Shown here: positions 42,736 to 52,851 of the stretch, piece by piece
Layout of the letters: each line of letters opens with the position of its first letter
Numbering within the stretch: position 1 is the stretch's first letter
Origin: Trigonopsis variabilis
Taxonomy: Eukaryota > Ascomycota > Trigonopsidomycetes > Trigonopsidales > Trigonopsidaceae
DNA length: 64,000 bases
Assembly: GCA_003707065.3 (NCBI GenBank)
Contig: PPXM03000008.1
Location: 62,001-126,000, forward strand
Direction of reading: 5' to 3'
Notes under the pieces: generated by a model
Told to the model about the DNA's origin: nothing
Database searches by the model: none
The model's input: the letters and a program-made list of their open reading frames with translations, nothing else
Position numbers and translations under genes: made by a program

Positions 42736-43551
42736 TCAATCAAGAACTATAGAGAAATTGTTTCTATTCTTTCCGGATACAATAACCGTCTTAGAATAGG
42801 ATTGATGTTTGTCAATCTCTTCTTGGCGATAGAGCCAATAAGCCATCTTTCTGGTGAATTTGGAGCGTAGACAGGAATAACCTAAGCTCGAGAGAATCGA
42901 GTCGAGTTTTGCATGATCAAGGAAGCGGGAATTATTGATACAAGCGATAGGTAGCACTAGAAAGAAACAAGGGTATGGAAATGTAGATGAAGGAACTAGG
43001 AATGCTGTAATTCGGCGAAGCATGGCGCCGCGAATTTTAGGATCGGATACAAAGTTGAGGACTAAAGAAAGCGAAATACAGTGAAACTTCTCATTATCAG
43101 TTTCGGGTAAGGGACGCTCCATGAAGTCTTGCTTCTGTATCCCAGGGATACGAGAGTTCAAATCGATGTGAGTTGTAGAAGAGAAGATTTTCGATCTGAC
43201 GCATAAATTAGAGGTAGATAATGCACCGATTTCAAGAAATCTAAGGTCATCTAAACGCGTAGGATGGAGCTCTTTTAGCCATTCCACCAAGACTCTGGAA
43301 GAGTCCCCGCCTCTACTATTCGATTGACCCAGATACGATGCGTGTTGATATAGGTCGATATTCACATCATCGTTGAGCTGCTTCTCCAATTCCTGCTGTC
43401 TTGTTAAATCGTTCTCTCGTTTGGCCTTTGCATGCTCTTTGAGTAGCACATGACGAGCATTGATGATTTTCTGGGTCGCCTTTGCACTGAGATTGCCATA
43501 TTTCTTTGTTATAGGTTTTTTATGGAGCAGTTTAGACTTGGTCTTTGCCAT
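42736..43551 (-). CDS. BMT2: 25S rRNA adenine-N1 methyltransferase Bmt2 (SAMTOR family)
   Basis: SAM-dependent nucleolar enzyme that in yeast makes m1A2142 of 25S rRNA. The start is set at the ATG at 43551 (MAKTKSKLLHKKP), giving 271 residues; the frame is open upstream only from a TTG. The family order is visible: YQHASYLGQSNSRGGDSS, then motif I LRFLEIGALS, then IDLNS, CISLSLVLNFV and a C-terminal block ending MAYWLYR. The N-terminus is basic, as for a nucleolar protein. Single exon. Confidence 0.92.
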   Translation of the reverse strand: MAKTKSKLLHKKPITKKYGNLSAKATQKIINARHVLLKEHAKAKRENDLTRQQELEKQLNDDVNIDLYQHASYLGQSNSRGGDSSRVLVEWLKELHPTRLDDLRFLEIGALSTSNLCVRSKIFSSTTHIDLNSRIPGIQKQDFMERPLPETDNEKFHCISLSLVLNFVSDPKIRGAMLRRITAFLVPSSTFPYPCFFLVLPIACINNSRFLDHAKLDSILSSLGYSCLRSKFTRKMAYWLYRQEEIDKHQSYSKTVIVSGKNRNNFSIVLD

Positions 43552-43878
43552 GAGTTGGCAAGATCGTAGCAGCCGTCTAGTTGATACTTGATCCAACTAG
43601 TGGTAGCGCGGTAGTCCAAGTTGTCAAGGCCCCACAAATGCGGCCTTGGGCAGAATGCTAGACCAGGCTGTGGATAGTAGTAGCAAATGGATTGAGGCCA
43701 ACTTTAGTCTACGTGGCACAATGTTTATAAGCCGTTAATCATATACCAAAACAAAAAAAAAGGAACATAATTCGTGAGCTCATCAGTCATACTTATGGAG
43801 AGTCAAGAAGCAATCCGATACGGGCAATAAAAACTGTACCAGAAAAAAAAAAGGGAAATTGAGAAAGGGAAGAGAAAA
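43552..43878. other. BMT2 promoter / lipase 3' flank
   Basis: A 327-nt spacer between two minus-strand genes, with A-rich runs. No gene was recognised. Confidence 0.4.
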
Positions 43879-45254
43879 TTAGATAGTTTGCAGAAAGAGA
43901 GATCGAGATTGCTTTAAAGCCTCCTCTTTATTAAGATCCAGGTCTTGCAGGACATCATGAAGGAAAGACAGAGTGTAAATATCTGTATCATCGCCCCAAA
44001 TGATGTCAAGATGTTCATGATCGGGGACGGATTTGACTTTACATCGTTTCGGAAGAAGTCTGACCATTGCATCTATGTCAACCAAGGAGTCTTTGTCACC
44101 ATAAAGGAGATAAATAGGAGTTAAGATATTCTCCACAGGAAATCTAGGAATTTTAACTCCATTTGGCTGGCGAAAAACGCCGCTTATTATGGAAGAAGAG
44201 TCATCATACATCTGAAAGACACCTGCAGACATGATCTGGAACCAATGGACGACGGATTTGACACTTGTACAGGAGTATAGGTGTGCATATGCAGCCGATT
44301 GTTGCTGAGGAGTAATATTTCTAGATCTCCAGTCAAAGAGCATTCGGTTTCCCACGTTGATTAGGACGTTATAGAGAGGAGGGTAGACAATACTTTGCCA
44401 AAATAGAGCGCTTGGAAGAATAGCCCTATGCCCGAATATCATGTATAGAATAGAGGGAGAAGCTTTGACCAAGGTATCCACCACATGAGTTTCTAGTCGC
44501 TCCGGTGTCAAAGCTGGAGCTAAAGCAATAATCGCTCCAACTTTCTCATTGAGATCCGAGTCGATACTCAAGGCTGCCAATCCCTGAGCAAATCCCTGAG
44601 AAAATCCAACGTAAATTAACTGATCTTGCTGGGTGCGATTGAGGATGTAATGGATCGTATCGGGAACATCATACAAGGCAAACTCATCAATACTAAAATC
44701 CCAGAAGCGACTATCTTTCGTTGTAGAATAGACGCTCTTGGAACTATACTTGTTTCCTCGGTTGTTCCCCAGCCATACATCGTAGCCAGTATCTGCTAGA
44801 TAAAAAGCCACCGACTTACGAGAATCAGTATTAGATATCCAAACTTCGCTATTCATAAGCAATCCGTGGTGAAGGTAGATGACTTTTTTGTTGCTAGGTT
44901 TGCCTTGTTTTTCATCTTGGGACGGTCTACCATGGATCCGATGAATACCGAGTAAATAACCATCTTTAGTCTTTACTAGAATTTAGTATTTTATTGTAAT
45001 CATGGCTCACCTATATGCTCTTCAACTCCATAACCATGAATCCGACAGAGTTCTGCGAAGTCTGCTGCCAGTCGAACGCTCCGTTCCTTTGGACTTTCCT
45101 TGGCTTTAGGTATTACCACTAAAGCAAAATAAGTAAAAACGGATATAACATTATTTGGTAGAAGAGCAGTTACAAGTTGGGCGAATGTTTCTATCCAAAT
45201 AAAGAATAGACTGAAAAATATGGTTAAATACGAGCCTTGATCCGTCGAAGACAT
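43879..45254 (-). CDS. TGL1: steryl ester/triacylglycerol lipase (Tgl1-like)
   Basis: Acid-lipase-family alpha/beta hydrolase (Tgl1/Yeh1/Yeh2) that hydrolyses steryl esters, on lipid droplets or membranes in yeast. Exons 45254-45011 and 44975-43879 (35-nt intron) give 446 residues. The N-terminus has hydrophobic segments (about 10-30 and 33-48), a membrane anchor as in the family. The lipase core follows: TKDGYLLGIHRI, YLHHGLLMNSEVW and the nucleophile Ser207 in GFSQG. The acid is likely in LLYGDKDSLVD and the base is the His in VPDHEHLD. The TTG-initiated extension was rejected for the first ATG. TGL1 versus YEH assignment is not certain. Confidence 0.88.
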
Positions 45255-45944
45255 TGTCGTCAACGCTAGCTTTATGAATAAGGTATAGCCAAGACTCTAG
45301 GGCTTCTATTTAAATCAGCCACAAAGTTAAAAAGAGATTATAAAAACGATCACCGAAGGCGTTCTCGCAGCTCTCGTAGCAACAGATGATAGAACGGGGC
45401 TGGATCAAACCTCGAAATACCCTCCGATGCGTTACTGTAACGTCATCCTATCGATAAGGAAGACCAGCTAGTTCACAAGGAATGCGCCTTGCATGCCTAC
45501 GATTATGATTTATTTGCGCTCCATTTGCTTCATAAAAGTGACTAGCTAAATATAGAAACAAAGCCGAGCAAAAGCATCGAGCGCGGCAGGTGATAAACAG
45601 TCAGCCAGGACTTTTTTACTTTTCTTTTTGATATCGTTTGTAAACAGGCCCACCACCCAGTAGATAGATTACAGAGTCGGAAGCAGCGCATGCCGTAAAA
45701 ATATCCGACGTGACAACTTGGCAACACTCAGCGGCAGACAAGTGAGAACTAGTTCGAGTAGAATGATAAAAGCAGCAGTAGAGATCTTAAATTCAACTAA
45801 GTTCACAGGGCTATCAATACGAATCCAGAGAGTCAAACCAACGTGACCTGTAACAATTTCAAGTTCTCACATCCGAAGAGGACGTTACAGTCTCAACTCC
45901 CAATTGCTACTCCCACTCTAGGATCAGACTCCTTGCGTCGGAAC
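45255..45944. other. divergent lipase/DUF155 spacer with repeat copy B
   Basis: A 690-nt spacer containing repeat copy B (about 45711-45830). Short frames within it lack motifs. No RNA gene was seen. Confidence 0.45.
45711..45830 (+). repeat. dispersed repeat copy B, CAGCGGCAG core (possible LTR fossil)
   Basis: It starts TGACAACTTGGCAACACT, then CAGCGGCAG, and ends near GGGCTATCAATACGAATCC. It aligns with copies A and C over its length, and the 3' part matches C best (GGCTAT). It looks like an old degenerate solo LTR or similar relic. No internal coding part is present. Confidence 0.6.
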
Positions 45945-47030
45945 ATGATTTCTGCTCGATATTGGCCGAAATCTGGATTTAGAACTTTGCGAATGACCTC
46001 ATCTCCATTTCCCAGATATGCCTGGGTAAGGAGTGTGACAATCCAGCCGGGAGATCTAGTTGCAAAGTCTGCCAGGACTCCAAACCAATCAATTCGCCGA
46101 GTTCCTCAGAAAAATATCCTCGAAAATGAGCCTTCCATGAATGAGCAACCCTTAAAGACGTTATGTGCCGTGTCGACCTGTGAAAAATACGATCTGAGCG
46201 CTGCTGTAGCGAATTTACAAGATCATGGCTATGCTAAAGCTTCGATACCTTTTGTCCGTGAAGTTGCGCATGTTCTTCTTGATGACAATGCACCAGACGG
46301 TACAGATGTATTTATTCTTCGAAATGGTACCGTTGTGGCCTGGGGTTTAAGTGAGACTCAGACGCTCGCTTTTTGTCGAAAGATTAAAGATGCGGAACAA
46401 AAGTCATATCTTCAATATGAAACTGAGGATGTTGACTATATTGAGGTCGAAGGACATCAGTCAAGCTATATGACAGGCGATATAATCAAACTTGTTGGAG
46501 AAACTAACTCCAAAAGATTTCTGGAAAAAATTGCCTTTAGTAGCGGCTTGAGTCGAAGCACCAAGTTGGCTGCCTTGGAGGCTTCGCTTGAGCGCTATAT
46601 TGAAAGTACAAAAGGCGTTACTGATGATTTAGCAGCCGGCTATGGAATCAAAGTCAAAGAGGGAGAAATTTTAGTGAAAATGGGAGAACTCCTTCGGATT
46701 CGCGGGAACCTCAATCTATACTCTGAATTGACCGAGACGCCTGATCTCTATTGGTCTGAACCTGAGCTGGAAGCCTTGTACATGTTAATCAGCAAAAATA
46801 TGGACGTCGGGCCGCGCATAGTCATTTTAAATAAAAAGTTGGATTATGCTAGTGAAGTTGCATCTATTCTTAAGCAACATCTTGGAGAAATTCAATCCTT
46901 CCGCTTGGAGAAGCTTATCATTATTTTGATTTTGGTGGAAGTTGGTTTTGAAACTCTGCATTTTCTCGACTATAAACCGCCATTTATCAGAGAATTATCA
47001 AAAATCCTCAATGGAAACCAAGAAACTTGA
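45945..47030 (+). CDS. MRX10: mitochondrial DUF155 protein (Mrx10/Rmd1 family)
   Basis: DUF155 (RMND1/Rmd1/Mrx10) protein; animal and yeast mitochondrial members support mitochondrial translation. The first ATG is 45945 (MISARYWPKSGFRTLRMTSS), giving 361 residues; the frame is open to a GTG 34 codons up, which was rejected. The N-terminus is a good presequence. The DUF155 core begins LCAVSTCEKYDLSAAV and includes DVFILRNGTVVAWGLSE. Acidic and helical blocks end near a C-terminal hydrophobic segment (LEKLIIILILVEVGFETL), the membrane anchor typical of the family. Mrx10 is favoured over Rmd1/Rmd8 because of the presequence. Confidence 0.87.
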   Translation: MISARYWPKSGFRTLRMTSSPFPRYAWVRSVTIQPGDLVAKSARTPNQSIRRVPQKNILENEPSMNEQPLKTLCAVSTCEKYDLSAAVANLQDHGYAKASIPFVREVAHVLLDDNAPDGTDVFILRNGTVVAWGLSETQTLAFCRKIKDAEQKSYLQYETEDVDYIEVEGHQSSYMTGDIIKLVGETNSKRFLEKIAFSSGLSRSTKLAALEASLERYIESTKGVTDDLAAGYGIKVKEGEILVKMGELLRIRGNLNLYSELTETPDLYWSEPELEALYMLISKNMDVGPRIVILNKKLDYASEVASILKQHLGEIQSFRLEKLIIILILVEVGFETLHFLDYKPPFIRELSKILNGNQET

Positions 47031-48036
47031 CTGTCGCAATATTTTCTCGCAGATGCTCGGGCGTACCCTGACCTCAGAACCCTCTCACTATATCCTTTCT
47101 AAATAAGTCGTTGGTTGCTTTTTTATCTTTACTTCGGAAACAAATGTATATAAATGTATACACAGAACTCGATTTGATTTATTTACATGGCTCCAATAAA
47201 AAGCACCTCGCTTAGAATTTCGTAGACGGTTTATCAATTTTTTCGACACTCATCAACTCTTTTCTTGGATCATAGTTCCCAGTATTTAATTTTTCCATTT
47301 CTTCTTCGAACACTCCCTTTGATAAAGGTCCATTACCTCGGAACCGTTTGCTAGGTCGTTAATCGTGGAACATAAACACTCGCCTTACGTCATATCTATG
47401 ATTCCTCGTCTTCTTGGTTAGTAGTTATACATTCATCATCTTACCGGCATCGTTTAAAAGCTTCCAACCGGGCGAAACATTCTTGGGGTACTGTCTCACG
47501 CAGATCAGCATTCTCCAAGCATTCTTTAGGCGTGTGGCGATCAAGTAGAACACAGGGTGATCGCTGTAAACAGACTGCTACCGAATCTCGGAGATCCTTA
47601 CAGCTAGAAACGTCAATTTACTTATCATTTGGATGGGCTTACCTTGATGGCATAGGAAGGAAGACGACACTAGGCTGTAACGGCCATGGTTGTGTTACAA
47701 CTTGACAACGTTCAGCGGCAGGCAAGTGGGAGGTAGTCTGAGTAGAGAAAAAAGTATTTGTAGACCTTGTTAACTTTATTCAAGTACGGAAGGCTATTTA
47801 TAAGAACTCATACTCTGTCGCACCGACAGAATTTGTTATGATTCCATGTTATAGGTTGCGACTTGCTTGCTGGACAAGCCAGAGGATCCTCGCCCGACAT
47901 TTTTCTACATAAGTTTCCACTTGTACGCGAATTACTACGAAGTCAATTATGCCCTCATATGATATTCACACTCTAGCCAATACCGGCACACAAAACAGAA
48001 CAGAATCATATAACAAACGCCTAGAATATCATGTCA
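47031..48036. other. convergent spacer with repeat copy C
   Basis: About 1 kb between convergent stops, unusually long for this window. It contains repeat copy C (about 47693-47810). The 47949-48257 plus-strand frame overlaps the SUN gene antisense and is probably a shadow. No gene was recognised. Confidence 0.45.
47693..47810 (+). repeat. dispersed repeat copy C, CAGCGGCAG core (possible LTR fossil)
   Basis: It starts TGTTACAACTTGACAACG, then TTCAGCGGCAG, GAGTAGAGA and TTGTAGACCTTG, with a TATA-like CTATTTATAAG near 47793. The TG start and TATA position fit an LTR left end, but no right end or flanking target duplication was found. Fossil of an LTR-type element is the favoured reading; a non-LTR short repeat cannot be excluded. 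Confidence 0.6.
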
Positions 48037-50597
48037 TTATAATTGGACTGGGATATCTCCTCCTATGCTCACCTCGTCGTCATTTCCAATATCTACACCA
48101 TTTTTATGACCAGATATTATCACAGGCTTGGACTTGGCTGATATTTCGGACTCTGATATGGGGTTATTTTCAAAGTCGAGAATCTCGACTTCCTCGTCAA
48201 AATCAGAGAGCCTGTGCAGTGGTCGCCCATGGACCCGGACTCGGTATATGCAGGTGAACCTACTGTTTCCCCAATTTTCGGATACAGCCACGATGACCTG
48301 GCGTACTGGGATTTGTAAATGTCGGATAGCTAGGGGTATCGGAAAAGTCTGCACTGGTGTGATTCCATGGATATTATACACGAACTGGGTTAAAGGCACA
48401 AATCCAGCGGGAATATTGAGTTGTCGTTTATCTTTATCTAATGATGAACGGGGAAAAGCACGAGTAAATGCCTCTTGGACAGCAGTTCGGCTGCCTTTAT
48501 CTTGAACCAATCCATAGACACGGAAGCTTCGAGGAGCCGATGATATATCGGGGGAAACTGCTGCAAGAATATGGTCTATAGTAACATCAGTCATGACAAC
48601 TGGCTCAGACAAGAGAATCCCAAGCTGTCCCACACTTCCCGAAAAAGGCCAGCACATACCAATGGAGGTATCCTGAATGAGGGAGAAAGCCGGAGATCTA
48701 CGTGCTCCATCTGGGTTAGAGAATAAAAGCCCAGCTGTAAGAAATGAAGCTCCTTTAATCAGGGCTCGTCCCCAATGGAAAGGCGGCCGAAACGTCCCCG
48801 AAGTCAAATAAGGGATGATTCTGGACCCTGAAGCTAGAAGAGCATAATCCGGCATGGCCAATAACTCTCTGCTATGCCGGCCAATACTAGCTTGAACCAT
48901 AGCATCTATGGCTTTTTGAGTAACGTTGCCTTCATTGTCATCACTGCGCCTTCCCCATAAAGACCAGCTTGATTTCGATTGCGCCAGTTCGGAAGCTTTT
49001 AGCTTTGCAACAGTCTCTCGAATATCTTTCTGCACAGGTTCGATTTCACGACGAAGAAGGCTCATGAAATCAGTGCGGGAAAGTATGATCCCTTGACCAA
49101 CTAATTCTTGGATTTCTTCTCTTCCTTGCTGCTTAATATATGTTCGTAATGCTGCACCATTTGAAGCCAAGAAATCCTCCCACCCGTCATAGCTCAATGA
49201 ACCATGTTGATCATTGTCGAGGTTGCCGTGATCCCTGGTGACAAAGGCAGTTGCAAGGTATTGCCAAAACTCGGGAGCAATAGAAATTTTGTGGCTCTCT
49301 GGATCAATATATACGGCTAAGCGGTCGGGTAGACGATGATGAATCAGTTCAAGAGCTTCATCTGTAGCCGAGGCTGCTGCCTTGACGCTGTCTAGTTGAG
49401 ACTGTAATGAGGCCATTTTTGTGTGAATACCAGTAATATACTCTTTCGATAGACTATCAGGACCATTTGTCAAGACATGTTGAGCTCGAATGAACTGCCT
49501 TTCTTCTTCGTATAGGTTGTCTATACTTTCCTTCAATGATTGGATCACTTGATCATGCGACCAAACTGAAAAGTCGAACTTCAACAAATCAAGATCTTTA
49601 CGAGTCTCTCCCTGATCAGAGGTTAAGGCTTCAACTCTTCGGTCCAATGAAGTTAGTCGGCTTTTGGTATATATATCGGCGTCAGTTAGGACATGCACAC
49701 GGCCTGCGATGTCAAGTGATGATTCACTCAGGCTCTCCACTTGTTTTTCTACATCCACCAATCTCGAGACCAACCCATCCCAGTTCTCCGGTCGCAGTGG
49801 AGGAGCCGTGTATTTGGATCTAAACCATACTGGACCGTTCAAATCAACGAAATGGCTATTCAAGTTGATAATATAGCCAAATGCGACAATTGCAGCAAAC
49901 CAGCGTCTTTTATATATAAAACTCGAAATTGAGTTCATACCTATCCAGAACAAGGCAAGAAATCGAGTCAAAAAGAAGGCAATGACAAGAAGAAAGAATA
50001 TACCTTTGGATATTATCCTGGACCCTTTTGATGAAGGCTTCTGTCCTTTAAAGCCCGTAACTTCGATTGGATTTAAAGACTTACTTCGCTTAGCGTGATT
50101 GAAAGGCGGACTGTTAGCCAAAGATATTGGTTCAGACACATGGTTGACATTAAGCCCATCCTTTTTTAGTCTCCGCGAAACCGACCTAGTCACGATTCGA
50201 TTCGGGCTTTGGTTCTTCGTTGAAGTCTTACGGGTTGGATTGCTAGAGCTGTAATGAATTTCTTCATCTAGACTATCCCAGCCATGCTGCTGAGGGTTCA
50301 GTTCTCCTGAAGAATATTCGGATTGCGAATCACTATCATCTGTAGGATTTGCGTCCCGTTGTTCTTTGACATCGACACCTGTCATAATTAGTTATAATGT
50401 TAAGCTTTGATCATACCAGCGTGGATGGTATTTTGTCTCGTAGGGGTCTTTGTTCTCTCGAATAGGGGTGATCTAGTTACTCCTGGGGATCCATAAGAAT
50501 AGTTTGGACCGGTAGATACTGATCCTAGATCCACCGGGTTTTGGGCGCTCTTAGTTCTCGTCTTGCGATATCCAAGAGCTGGAGTAACTGAAAACAT
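48037..50597 (-). CDS. sad1: SUN-domain nuclear-envelope protein (Sad1-like)
   Basis: Inner nuclear membrane protein that couples the nucleus to the cytoskeleton and spindle pole body through KASH partners. Exons 50597-50417 and 50378-48037 (38-nt intron) encode 840 residues. The nucleoplasmic N-terminus (1 to about 180) is Ser/Arg-rich with candidate phospho-sites. Hydrophobic segments lie at about 186-206 and 219-232. A coiled-coil lumenal stalk (about 250-520) follows. The SUN domain is at about 560-780, with MCWPFSGSVGQLGILLSEP and SENWGNSRFTCIYRVRVHG. A tail of about 60 acidic residues ends the protein. The exon join restores HAGVDVKEQ. S. cerevisiae Mps3 is a more divergent relative. 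Confidence 0.88.
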
Positions 50598-50687
50598 TCG
50601 GTAGAGACCAAGAAAAAGCGGGAATCAGCAATCCTAGACCAACTTATACAAATAATCTTGGTCAATTATGCCTCAAGCGCGCGCGTC

Positions 50688-50700
50688 GTTGCTAGGCAAC
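50688..50700. promoter_or_regulatory. RFX-type X-box (left of pair)
   Basis: GTTGCTAGGCAAC is an X-box-like inverted repeat in the 222-nt SUN/GALE divergent promoter. CGCGCG-rich sequence lies on its outer (left) flank. Its partner is at 50752-50766. Confidence 0.6.
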
Positions 50701-50751
50701 TTGTGTCGCGTTATGCTGGCATTGCTTACTACTCAGGGCTATACTAACGTA

Positions 50752-50766
50752 GGTTGCTTAGCAACC
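50752..50766. promoter_or_regulatory. RFX-type X-box (right of pair)
   Basis: GGTTGCTTAGCAACC is a near-perfect palindrome of X-box form with CGCGCG on its right flank (50769-50774). It lies 54 nt before the GALE ATG. Together with the left box it makes a roughly mirror-symmetric arrangement. Confidence 0.6.
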
Positions 50767-50819
50767 AACGCGCGTTCATAGTCACGTCCGACTCAAAGTA
50801 ATCCTTATTCTTCATCAAC

Positions 50820-51917
50820 ATGCCCAAGATTCTTGTTACCGGTGGGACCGGATATATTGGATCATTCACTGCCCTTGAATTAATTAAAGCAAAGTATGAA
50901 GTTGTTATTGTCGATAATCTCTACAATTCTGATGAGCGAGTTCTCGATCGTATCGAGCTCCTTACAGGAGTTCGACCTTATTTCTTTAACGTCGACCTTA
51001 CCGATTATGACGCGCTCTTAGCTGTCTTCAAAAGTCATCCTGATATTTCTGGAGCTATTCATTTCGCGGGATTGAAAGCGGTTGGCGAATCGGGAAAGAT
51101 ACCTACCGAGTATTATCGTGTCAATCTCGAATCTACAATCAATTTGATCCGTGCCATGCAGGCATATAAGGCCAGGTCTATTATTTTCTCGTCTAGTGCG
51201 ACTGTTTACGGTGATGCGACGCGATTCCCCAACATGATCCCTATCCCGGAAAACTGCCCTCTAGGCCCTACTAATCCTTATGGTCGGACTAAATATTTTA
51301 TTGAGCAAATCATCCAGGATCATGTTCATGCAAATCCTGAATGGAGCGCTGCCATACTGCGTTACTTTAACCCCGTCGGTGCACATCCCTCAGGCATTAT
51401 GGGTGAAGATCCACAAGGAATCCCATTCAATCTCTTGCCCCTTGCTGGCCAAGTTGCTACAGGTAAACGACCTTATCTGAGTGTGTTTGGTAATGATTAT
51501 GATTCAAAAGATGGTACTCCCATTCGCGATTATATCCATGTGGTTGATCTAGCTAAAGGTCACCTTGCAGCCTTGGCCAAACTAGATGGTGATGGCACAC
51601 CCAAGAGTCGCTACACCGGGACTCATGCTTGGAACTTAGGCACTGGAAAGGGATCTACTGTCTTCGACATCATCCATACACTCGACAAGGTTGTTGGTAA
51701 GGAAATCCCGTACAAGGTCGAGCCTCGACGTGAAGGTGACGTTCTGAATCTCACTGCCGATCCTTCTAAAGCCAACAAGGAACTTCACTGGAAGGCAGAA
51801 TTGACTTTAGAAGATGCTTGCAAGGATTTCTGGCGTTGGGTCTCTAACAACCCTGATGGCTATCGCAAGCCATTCCCTCCCCAGCTTAATCCAAAGGTCA
51901 CCGGAGCAAAGGCTTAG
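50820..51917 (+). CDS. GAL10: UDP-glucose 4-epimerase
   Basis: NAD enzyme of the short-chain dehydrogenase type that interconverts UDP-glucose and UDP-galactose (Leloir pathway, and galactose for cell-wall glycans). The 365 residues hold GGTGYIG (8-14), the catalytic Ser in FSSSATVYG and Tyr154/Lys158 in NPYGRTK. It stops after the epimerase domain, so it lacks the C-terminal aldose-1-epimerase (mutarotase) domain of S. cerevisiae Gal10. This single-domain form is common outside Saccharomycotina. One exon. It converges on SEN34 with only 49 nt between stops. Confidence 0.95.
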   Translation: MPKILVTGGTGYIGSFTALELIKAKYEVVIVDNLYNSDERVLDRIELLTGVRPYFFNVDLTDYDALLAVFKSHPDISGAIHFAGLKAVGESGKIPTEYYRVNLESTINLIRAMQAYKARSIIFSSSATVYGDATRFPNMIPIPENCPLGPTNPYGRTKYFIEQIIQDHVHANPEWSAAILRYFNPVGAHPSGIMGEDPQGIPFNLLPLAGQVATGKRPYLSVFGNDYDSKDGTPIRDYIHVVDLAKGHLAALAKLDGDGTPKSRYTGTHAWNLGTGKGSTVFDIIHTLDKVVGKEIPYKVEPRREGDVLNLTADPSKANKELHWKAELTLEDACKDFWRWVSNNPDGYRKPFPPQLNPKVTGAKA

Positions 51918-51966
51918 ACATTGGTCATACACATTGATGTTTCATCTTGTACGTATCTTATTGACT

Positions 51967-52851
51967 TCAACCAAAACTTGCCCATTCAACTGAAAATACA
52001 GACATTCCATTTGGTCCTCTCCCACTTATAGACCAGGCTTTCTTGACCCCAGTTCCCAGCCTGCCTCCTTCCACCACATCCAGAACTCGGAAAGGCTCGT
52101 CATATTCGACTGCCACCACGGATAAATGAGAATGATAGCGCAGAGGATCTCCGGGATAGGCAAGAAAATGAGCACCAAATCGAAGACCTGGAGAAAGGAA
52201 GTAGCCTCGCTTGTTTAGGAATTCGTAAACGTAGCATCTAGAAATATTGGAGGACAGCCAGCTAAAAAGGCTAGATATGCCATAATCGTAGCTAGAAGTG
52301 TTCCCCTGAGCTTCTCTCACGAAATCAGCGATTACTGAGGTTCGTTGACTTGACTTGCTCTCGGCATAATCGATGTCAAAGCCTTCGACTGACTGTGTCG
52401 GGATGTCGAACCAAGCGATATCAGCATCAACCTCTGAATCATTGACAGAAATTGCCGATAATTCTTTAGCTTGGTGCTGCAACGTTTTGAGCTTCGAATA
52501 TAAGATCTGCTGTTTGGCTCTTTCAAACCTAAGTTTCTGTCGATTTTCAAGATATCTTTGAATGTCAAGATGAGTAATGAAAGAGATTTTTTCCTGATAA
52601 CTTGCTAAATCATCGGTTATGACAGCGATCTTAAGAACAACAACACAGAAATAAACCTCTTCAGGTGACAATTGAAGAGGTACACCCAGAAACACATTCT
52701 GCTGTGGGATTTGAGGTAGCGTGCCGACCAAAGTTCCGCAAACACGATAAGATTCTCTCAAATATTTTATCACCGAGATATCATAAATGAAAAAGTTATC
52801 ATGGACTAGATGGACCTGGATGGGTGAAGAGATTACATTCAGACTCCCCAT
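51967..52851 (-). CDS. SEN34: tRNA-splicing endonuclease subunit Sen34
   Basis: Catalytic subunit that cuts the 3' splice site of pre-tRNAs in the SEN complex. The ATG at 52851 (MGSLNVISS) gives 294 residues. The C-terminal nuclease domain carries the catalytic triad positions: Tyr in LAYPGDP, His in RYHSH and Lys in GVKKAW. The middle is a helical basic linker (about 110-150). Just upstream on the minus strand is TACTAACCTGTAG, a strong branch plus acceptor, so a 5' UTR intron or an unseen first exon is possible. If an upstream exon codes, this start would shift. Confidence 0.9.
   Translation of the reverse strand: MGSLNVISSPIQVHLVHDNFFIYDISVIKYLRESYRVCGTLVGTLPQIPQQNVFLGVPLQLSPEEVYFCVVVLKIAVITDDLASYQEKISFITHLDIQRYLENRQKLRFERAKQQILYSKLKTLQHQAKELSAISVNDSEVDADIAWFDIPTQSVEGFDIDYAESKSSQRTSVIADFVREAQGNTSSYDYGISSLFSWLSSNISRCYVYEFLNKRGYFLSPGLRFGAHFLAYPGDPLRYHSHLSVVAVEYDEPFRVLDVVEGGRLGTGVKKAWSISGRGPNGMSVFSVEWASFG

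Noticed and set aside
45843-45944. N-terminal extension of the DUF155 gene from GTG 45843
   Set aside because: GTG is not expected as a start in a fungal nuclear gene, and the ATG at 45945 gives a good mitochondrial presequence.
47949-48257. 102-codon plus ORF at the end of the SUN gene
   Set aside because: Most of it overlaps the SUN coding region antisense and no family motif is present.
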